DNA of 38,460 nt from Streptomyces somaliensis DSM 40738. Its GTDB lineage: Bacteria; Actinomycetota; Actinomycetes; Streptomycetales; Streptomycetaceae. The stretch is from the NCBI GenBank assembly GCA_012396115.1, contig JAAXOU010000014.1, positions 1 through 38,460 on the forward strand, given 5' to 3'. How positions within the stretch are numbered: the first letter of the stretch is position 1; every line of letters starts with the position of its first letter. Position numbers and translations under genes: made by a program. Below are positions 33,491 through 38,460 of this stretch, piece after piece. Under the pieces are notes generated by a model. The model ran no database searches, was not told where the DNA came from, and saw nothing but the letters and a program-made list of their open reading frames with translations.

Positions 33491-34519
33491 GTGACCCCCG
33501 CCGACCTCTCGCTCACCGTGCTGCGTGCCGTGCGGCGCGCCGTCGGCGACGGGGCCCTGGCCGTGCGCGACGTGCCCTCGCGGATCGTCGTCGAGCGGCC
33601 CCGTGCCGGCGGGCGGGGCGACTGGGCGACGAACGCCGCCCTCCGGCTCGCCGGGCCCGCCGCGCTCCCGCCCCGGCAGGTCGCCGAGGTGCTGCGCGAG
33701 CGGCTGCTGGACGCGCCCGGCATCGAGCGGGTCGACATCACCGGCCCCGGCTTCCTCAACTTCACCCTCCGCCCCGGCGCCCGCGCCGAGACCGGCCGGC
33801 TCCTCGTCCGGGGGATCCGCGAGCAGGGGCTGCGGTACGGGCACGGGGACGCGCTCGGGCGGCTTCCCGAGGACGAGGTCCGCTTCCCGGTCCCGGACGG
33901 CGCCGACCTCCGCCTGCGCACCCTCACCCACTGCGTCGTCGCACTCCTCCGCTCCCAGGGCGCCCCCGCCCGGGCGGTCGACGGCCGGGCCCCGGCCCGA
34001 GCCACCCCCGCCCGCCGCCTCCGCGCCGTCCCCCCGCACTACGACGTCGCCGCCGCCCTCCCGCCCGACGCGGCGCGCTGGGCGCTGCTGCGGCCCGCCG
34101 CGCACGACCGGGTCCTCGACGCGGCGCCCCTCCTCCGCCTCACCGAGACGGGCGGCAACACCCTCTTCACCGTCCAGTACGCGCACGCCCGCTCCCGCGC
34201 CCTCCTGCGCAACGCCGCCGACCTCGGCCTCACCGGCGCGTACGAGGAGGAGGTGGACGCCCCGGAGCTGCTCGCCGCGCTCGCCGACCACCCCCGCGCG
34301 CTCCTCGCCGCCGCCCGGCACCGCGCCCCGGACCGGCTCGCCCGGCACCTGGAGGCCGTCGCCGACGCGCTGCTCGGGTTCCAGCACGCCGTGCTGCCCC
34401 TCGGCGAGGAGAAACCCTCGGCCGCCCACCGCTCCCGGCTCGCCCTCGCCGAGGCCGCCGGGACGGTGCTGGCCGGCGGCCTGTCCCTGCTCGGCGTCAG
34501 CGCCCCCGACCGCCTGTGA
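33491..34519 (+). CDS. nrtL: ArgS-related anticodon-binding protein NrtL
   Basis: The 342-residue product resembles arginyl-tRNA synthetase without its catalytic core. The N-terminal Add-1-like domain covers about 1-100 ([29 protein letters not shown] core, then [11 protein letters not shown]), and the C-terminal part has the DALR-type anticodon-binding helices with [20 protein letters not shown]. The HIGH and KMSK motifs are absent, so it cannot charge tRNA. In mycobacteria the true argS gene sits just before lysA, thus this appears to be an ArgS derivative kept in the same place. The function is unknown; tRNA-Arg binding is plausible. It ends 16 nt before lysA and shares its operon. Confidence 0.85.
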   Translation: MTPADLSLTVLRAVRRAVGDGALAVRDVPSRIVVERPRAGGRGDWATNAALRLAGPAALPPRQVAEVLRERLLDAPGIERVDITGPGFLNFTLRPGARAETGRLLVRGIREQGLRYGHGDALGRLPEDEVRFPVPDGADLRLRTLTHCVVALLRSQGAPARAVDGRAPARATPARRLRAVPPHYDVAAALPPDAARWALLRPAAHDRVLDAAPLLRLTETGGNTLFTVQYAHARSRALLRNAADLGLTGAYEEEVDAPELLAALADHPRALLAAARHRAPDRLARHLEAVADALLGFQHAVLPLGEEKPSAAHRSRLALAEAAGTVLAGGLSLLGVSAPDRL

Positions 34520-34535
34520 CAGCTGTGAGAGAGAC

Positions 34536-35927
34536 ATGAGCCGTTCCGCACACCCCGCCGGCCCCCGCCACGCCGACGTCCTGCCCGAGGGGCACTACAG
34601 CGCGCCCCCCGCCGACCTCAACCACCTCGACCCGAAGGTGTGGGCCCGTACCGTGCGGCGCGGCGGCGACGGGGTCCTGACCGTGGGGGGCGTGCCCGTG
34701 ACGGCCCTCGCCGAGGAGTTCGGGACGCCCGCGTACGTCCTCGACGAGGCCGACTTCCGGGCCCGCTGCCGCGCCTGGGCCGACGCCTTCGGCACGGACG
34801 CCGACGTGTTCTACGCGGGCAAGGCGTTCCTCTCCCGCGCCGTCGTGCGGTGGCTGCACGAGGAGGGGCTCAACCTCGACGTGTGCTCCGGCGGCGAACT
34901 CGCCACGGCGCTCTCGGCCGGCATGCCCGCCGAGCGGATCGCCTTCCACGGCAACAACAAGAGCGAGGCCGAGATCGGGCGGGCCGTCGAGGCGGGCGTC
35001 GGGCGGATCGTCCTCGACTCCTTCCAGGAGATGGTGCGCGTCGCCCACGCCGCCCGGGCCCTGGGCAGGCGGCAGCGCGTGCAGATCCGGGTGACGGTCG
35101 GGGTGGAGGCGCACACCCACGAGTTCATCGCCACCGCGCACGAGGACCAGAAGTTCGGCATCGCGCTCGCCGGCGGACAGGCCGCCGAGGCCGTGCGCCG
35201 CGCGCTGCGGCTCGACGGGCTCGAACTGGTCGGCATCCACTCGCACATCGGGTCGCAGATCTTCGACATGGCCGGCTTCGAGGTGGCCGCCCGCCGGGTC
35301 GTCTCCCTCCTCGCCCAGGTGCGCGACGAGCACGGGGTCGAGCTGCCCGAGATCGACCTCGGGGGCGGGCTGGGCATCGCGTACACGCCGGACGACGACC
35401 CCCGCGAGCCGCACGAGATCGCCGAGGCGCTCGGCGAGATCGTCCGCCGGGAGTGCGCGGCGGCCGGGCTGGCCGTGCCGCGCGTCTCCGTCGAGCCCGG
35501 CCGCGCCATCGCGGGCCCGACCGCGTTCACCGTGTACGAGGTCGGCACGGTCAAGCCGCTGGAGGGGCTGCGCACGTACGTCTCCGTCGACGGCGGCATG
35601 TCGGACAACATCCGCACCGCGCTGTACGACGCCGAGTACAGCGTGGTGCTGGCCTCCCGCACGTCCGACGCGGAGCCGATGCTCTGCCGGGTCGTCGGCA
35701 AGCACTGCGAGAGCGGCGACATCGTCGTGCGGGATGCGTTCCTCCCCGCCGACGTCGCGCCGGGCGACCTGATCGCCGTGCCCGCGACCGGCGCGTACTG
35801 CCGCTCCATGGCCAGCAACTACAACCACGTGCTCCGCCCGCCCGTCGTCGCCGTCGCCGACGGCGCGGCGCGGGTGATCGTCCGGCGCGAGACGGAGGAG
35901 GACCTCCTGCGTCTCGATGTCGGCTGA
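34536..35927 (+). CDS. lysA: Diaminopimelate decarboxylase
   Basis: The 463-residue product is a fold-type III PLP enzyme converting meso-diaminopimelate to lysine. Lys96 in FYAGKAFLS binds PLP; HSHIGSQ, GGGLGI (phosphate loop) and SVEPGRAI are the family motifs, and CESGD provides the catalytic Cys of the partner subunit. GAGAGAG precedes the ATG. The length is normal for actinobacterial LysA. It lies between nrtL and hom, so aspartate-family amino-acid genes are clustered. Confidence 0.97.
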   Translation: MSRSAHPAGPRHADVLPEGHYSAPPADLNHLDPKVWARTVRRGGDGVLTVGGVPVTALAEEFGTPAYVLDEADFRARCRAWADAFGTDADVFYAGKAFLSRAVVRWLHEEGLNLDVCSGGELATALSAGMPAERIAFHGNNKSEAEIGRAVEAGVGRIVLDSFQEMVRVAHAARALGRRQRVQIRVTVGVEAHTHEFIATAHEDQKFGIALAGGQAAEAVRRALRLDGLELVGIHSHIGSQIFDMAGFEVAARRVVSLLAQVRDEHGVELPEIDLGGGLGIAYTPDDDPREPHEIAEALGEIVRRECAAAGLAVPRVSVEPGRAIAGPTAFTVYEVGTVKPLEGLRTYVSVDGGMSDNIRTALYDAEYSVVLASRTSDAEPMLCRVVGKHCESGDIVVRDAFLPADVAPGDLIAVPATGAYCRSMASNYNHVLRPPVVAVADGAARVIVRRETEEDLLRLDVG

Positions 35928-35937
35928 TGAGAAACAT

Positions 35938-35986
35938 GTCTCACCCACCGGACGGGAGGGAGAAAGTCCGGTTTGGTGGGTGAGAC
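35938..35986. promoter_or_regulatory. Long stem-loop between lysA and hom
   Basis: Perfect 12-base arms GTCTCACCCACC and GGTGGGTGAGAC enclose a second dyad (CCGGAC/GTCCGG) around a purine-rich loop GGGAGGGAGAAA. It starts 10 nt after the lysA stop and ends 50 nt before the hom ATG. No U run follows. It may end the lysA transcript, or act as an attenuator-like leader of hom-thrC; the purine-rich loop resembles an exposed ribosome site. Confidence 0.6.
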
Positions 35987-36036
35987 TGGACCAGCGTGGA
36001 AGAACCCGGTGGGGACAGGACAGGAAACGAGGTCGG

Positions 36037-37359
36037 ATGATGCGTACGCGTCCGCTGAAGGTGGCGCTGCTGGGCTGTGGAGTGGTCGGCTCAGAGGTGG
36101 CGCGCATCATGACGACGCACGCCGACGACCTCGCCGCGCGCATCGGCGCCCCCGTCGAACTCGCCGGAGTGGCCGTCCGCCGGCCCTCCAGGGTCCGCGC
36201 GGGCGTCGACCCCGCGCTGGTCACCGCCGACGCCACGGCGCTGGTCAAACGCGGCGACATCGACGTGGTCGTCGAGGTCATCGGCGGGGTCGAGCCGGCC
36301 CGCACGCTGATCACCACCGCCTTCGAACACGGCGCGTCGGTGGTCTCCGCCAACAAGGCGCTCCTCGCCGAGGACGGCGCCGCGCTGCACGCCGCCGCCG
36401 AGGAGCACGGCCGGGACCTGTACTACGAGGCCGCCGTCGCGGGGGCGATCCCGCTGATCCGGCCGCTGCGCGAGTCCCTCGCCGGCGACAAGGTCAACCG
36501 CGTCCTCGGCATCGTCAACGGCACGACGAACTTCATCCTCGACAGGATGGACACCTCCGGCGCCGGCTACGCCGAGGCGCTCGACGAGGCCACCGCCCTC
36601 GGGTACGCGGAGGCCGACCCGACCGCCGACGTGGAGGGCTTCGACGCCGCCGCGAAGGCCGCCATCCTCGCCGGCATCGCCTTCCACACCCGGGTGCGCC
36701 TCGACGACGTGTACCGCGAGGGGATGACCGAGGTCACCGCCGCCGACTTCGCCTCAGCCAAGCGCATGGGGTGCACCATCAAGCTGCTCGCCATTTGCGA
36801 GCGGGCCGCCGGCGGCGGGTCGGTCACCGCGCGGGTGCACCCGGCGATGATCCCGCTCGGCCACCCGCTGGCCTCCGTGCGCGGCGCCTACAACGCCGTG
36901 TTCGTCGAGGCCGAGGCGGCCGGGCGGCTCATGTTCTACGGTCCGGGCGCCGGCGGCGCGCCGACCGCGTCCGCCGTGCTCGGCGACCTCGTCGCCGTGT
37001 GCCGCAACCGCCTGGGCGGCGCGACGGGCCCCGGCGACTCCGCGTACGCCCGGCTACCCGTGAGCCCCATGGGGGACGTGGTGACGCGGTACCACATCAG
37101 CCTCGACGTGGCCGACAAGCCGGGTGTGCTCGCCCAGGTGGCGACGGTCTTCGCCGAGCACGGCGTGTCGATCGACACCGTCCGCCAGCAGGGCCGCGAC
37201 GTCCACGGCGGCTCCGGGAGCGGGGAGGACGGGGAGGCGAGCCTCGTCGTCGTCACCCACCGGGCGCCCGACGCCGCCCTGAGCGGGACGGTCGAGGCGC
37301 TGCGCAGGCTCGACACCGTGCACGGTGTCGCCAGCACCATGCGTGTGGAAGGGGAGTAG
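36037..37359 (+). CDS. hom: Homoserine dehydrogenase
   Basis: The 440-residue product reduces aspartate semialdehyde to homoserine. The N-terminal Rossmann fold has [18 protein letters not shown], the catalytic-domain signature [12 protein letters not shown] and [11 protein letters not shown] follow, with [19 protein letters not shown] near the substrate. A C-terminal ACT domain (about 350-440, [17 protein letters not shown]) would bind threonine for feedback control. Two ATGs are adjacent (36037, 36040); GAGG fits the second slightly better. A strong stem-loop precedes it. thrC follows 7 nt after the stop. Confidence 0.97.
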   Translation: MMRTRPLKVALLGCGVVGSEVARIMTTHADDLAARIGAPVELAGVAVRRPSRVRAGVDPALVTADATALVKRGDIDVVVEVIGGVEPARTLITTAFEHGASVVSANKALLAEDGAALHAAAEEHGRDLYYEAAVAGAIPLIRPLRESLAGDKVNRVLGIVNGTTNFILDRMDTSGAGYAEALDEATALGYAEADPTADVEGFDAAAKAAILAGIAFHTRVRLDDVYREGMTEVTAADFASAKRMGCTIKLLAICERAAGGGSVTARVHPAMIPLGHPLASVRGAYNAVFVEAEAAGRLMFYGPGAGGAPTASAVLGDLVAVCRNRLGGATGPGDSAYARLPVSPMGDVVTRYHISLDVADKPGVLAQVATVFAEHGVSIDTVRQQGRDVHGGSGSGEDGEASLVVVTHRAPDAALSGTVEALRRLDTVHGVASTMRVEGE

Positions 37360-37366
37360 AGGACCC

Positions 37367-38437
37367 ATGACCAGCAAGGGCACCCACCAGTGGCGCGGGA
37401 TCATCGAGGAGTACCGTGACCGGCTCCCGGTCACGGATGGCACACCGGTCGTCACGCTCCGCGAGGGCGGTACGCCGCTCGTCCCCGCGCAGGTCCTCTC
37501 CGAGCGCACCGGCTGCGAGGTGCACCTGAAGGTCGAGGGCGCCAACCCCACCGGGTCGTTCAAGGACCGCGGCATGACCATGGCCATCACACGGGCCAGG
37601 GAGGAGGGCGCCAGGGCGGTCATCTGCGCCTCCACCGGCAACACCTCGGCCTCCGCCGCCGCCTACGCGGTCCGCGCGGGCATGGTCTGCGCCGTCCTCG
37701 TGCCGCGCGGCAAGATCGCGCTGGGCAAGATGGGCCAGGCGCTCGTCCACGGTGCGAGGATCCTCCAGGTTGACGGCAACTTCGACGACTGCCTGACGCT
37801 GGCCCGCGCGCTCTCCGACGACTACCCGGTCGCACTGGTCAACTCGGTCAACCCGGTGCGCATCGAGGGCCAGAAGACCGCCGCGTTCGAGATCGTCGAC
37901 ATGCTCGGCGACGCCCCCGACGTCCACGTGCTGCCGGTCGGCAACGCCGGCAACATCACCGCGTACTGGAAGGGGTACACCGAGTACGCGAAGGACGGCG
38001 CGGCCTCCCGCACCCCGCGCATGTGGGGCTTCCAGGCGTCCGGCTCCGCGCCGATCGTGCGGGGCGAGGTCGTCAAGGACCCGTCGACCGTCGCCACCGC
38101 GATCCGCATCGGCAACCCGGCCTCCTGGCACCAGGCGCTGGCCGCCCGCGACGAGTCCGGCGGCTTCATCGACGAGGTGACGGACCGTGAGATCCTGCGC
38201 GCCTACCGCCTGTTGGCCGCGCAGGAGGGCGTCTTCGTCGAGCCCGCGTCCGCCGCGTCCGTCGCCGGCCTGCTGAAGGCCGCCGAGCGCGGCGGGGTCG
38301 ACCCGGGCCAGAGGATCGTCTGCACGGTCACCGGCAACGGCCTCAAGGACCCCGACTGGGCGGTCGCCGGGGCCCCGCAGCCCGTCACCGTCCCGGTCGA
38401 CGCCGCGGCCGCCGCCGGGCACCTCGGCCTGGCCTGA
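37367..38437 (+). CDS. thrC: Threonine synthase
   Basis: The 356-residue product is a fold-type II PLP enzyme that turns O-phosphohomoserine into threonine. Lys66 in [11 protein letters not shown] forms the Schiff base; ASTGNTSAS and the PLP-phosphate loop [11 protein letters not shown] are present, as is [10 protein letters not shown] near the C-terminus. GAGG precedes the ATG, which lies 7 nt after the hom stop. The size is that of the short actinobacterial type. In actinobacteria thrB and then rho usually follow, beyond this window's end. Confidence 0.97.
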   Translation: MTSKGTHQWRGIIEEYRDRLPVTDGTPVVTLREGGTPLVPAQVLSERTGCEVHLKVEGANPTGSFKDRGMTMAITRAREEGARAVICASTGNTSASAAAYAVRAGMVCAVLVPRGKIALGKMGQALVHGARILQVDGNFDDCLTLARALSDDYPVALVNSVNPVRIEGQKTAAFEIVDMLGDAPDVHVLPVGNAGNITAYWKGYTEYAKDGAASRTPRMWGFQASGSAPIVRGEVVKDPSTVATAIRIGNPASWHQALAARDESGGFIDEVTDREILRAYRLLAAQEGVFVEPASAASVAGLLKAAERGGVDPGQRIVCTVTGNGLKDPDWAVAGAPQPVTVPVDAAAAAGHLGLA

Positions 38438-38460
38438 ACGGCCTCCGGCGCCGCCGGCCC

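Noticed and set aside
1-38460. CRISPR arrays and complete insertion sequences
   Set aside because: No regularly spaced repeats and no transposase or integrase coding region were seen. The short tandem repeats found are inside genes or are simple hexamers.

Overview
The window is chromosomal DNA of a high-GC actinobacterium, almost certainly a Streptomyces. Codon third positions are nearly all G or C, many genes overlap by ATGA or GTGA, and several starts look leaderless. The right end carries the conserved actinobacterial order lysA, hom, thrC, preceded by the ArgS-like nrtL.

Region 1 (1-9.5 kb) is a probable signalling cassette. A trypco2 protein lies divergent from a five-gene operon: trypsin-like protease, PknG-type Ser/Thr kinase, von Willebrand A (vWA) protein, four-helix membrane protein (GlnX-like) and a membrane-anchored solute-binding protein. 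All four junctions overlap by 4 bp. The kinase, membrane protein and binding protein resemble the mycobacterial PknG/GlnX/GlnH nutrient-sensing axis, here merged with protease and vWA parts seen in bacterial conflict systems. A ParA/MinD-like ATPase with a small upstream ORF follows on the opposite strand.

Region 2 (9.6-18.9 kb) is a bicyclomycin (bcm) gene cluster: cyclodipeptide synthase bcmA, five Fe(II)/2-oxoglutarate oxygenases (bcmB, C, E, F, G), cytochrome P450 bcmD, all on the minus strand, and a divergent MFS exporter gene bcmT. In this sequence bcmD and bcmE are frameshifted, and bcmC probably is near its 3' end. Bicyclomycin inhibits transcription terminator Rho. In actinobacteria rho normally follows hom-thrC-thrB, so the target gene is expected just beyond the right edge.

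Region 3 (19-29.2 kb) holds a hemerythrin protein with a Rho_N-like tail, a DUF6584-like protein, a large helicase-associated/WYL protein, a three-gene glycosylation operon (membrane GT87-like enzyme with a frameshift, FkbM methyltransferase, GT4 glycosyltransferase) and a divergent NarL-type two-component system.

Region 4 (29.4-32.4 kb) is a decayed accessory island against a tRNA-Arg(CCG) gene. It contains a 139-bp gapless duplication, a truncated paralogue, a CBS-HEPN pseudogene with a stop and a frameshift, and a VapBC-like toxin-antitoxin pair.

Region 5 (32.4-38.4 kb) is core chromosome: tRNA-Arg, a single-domain response regulator, nrtL, lysA, hom and thrC.
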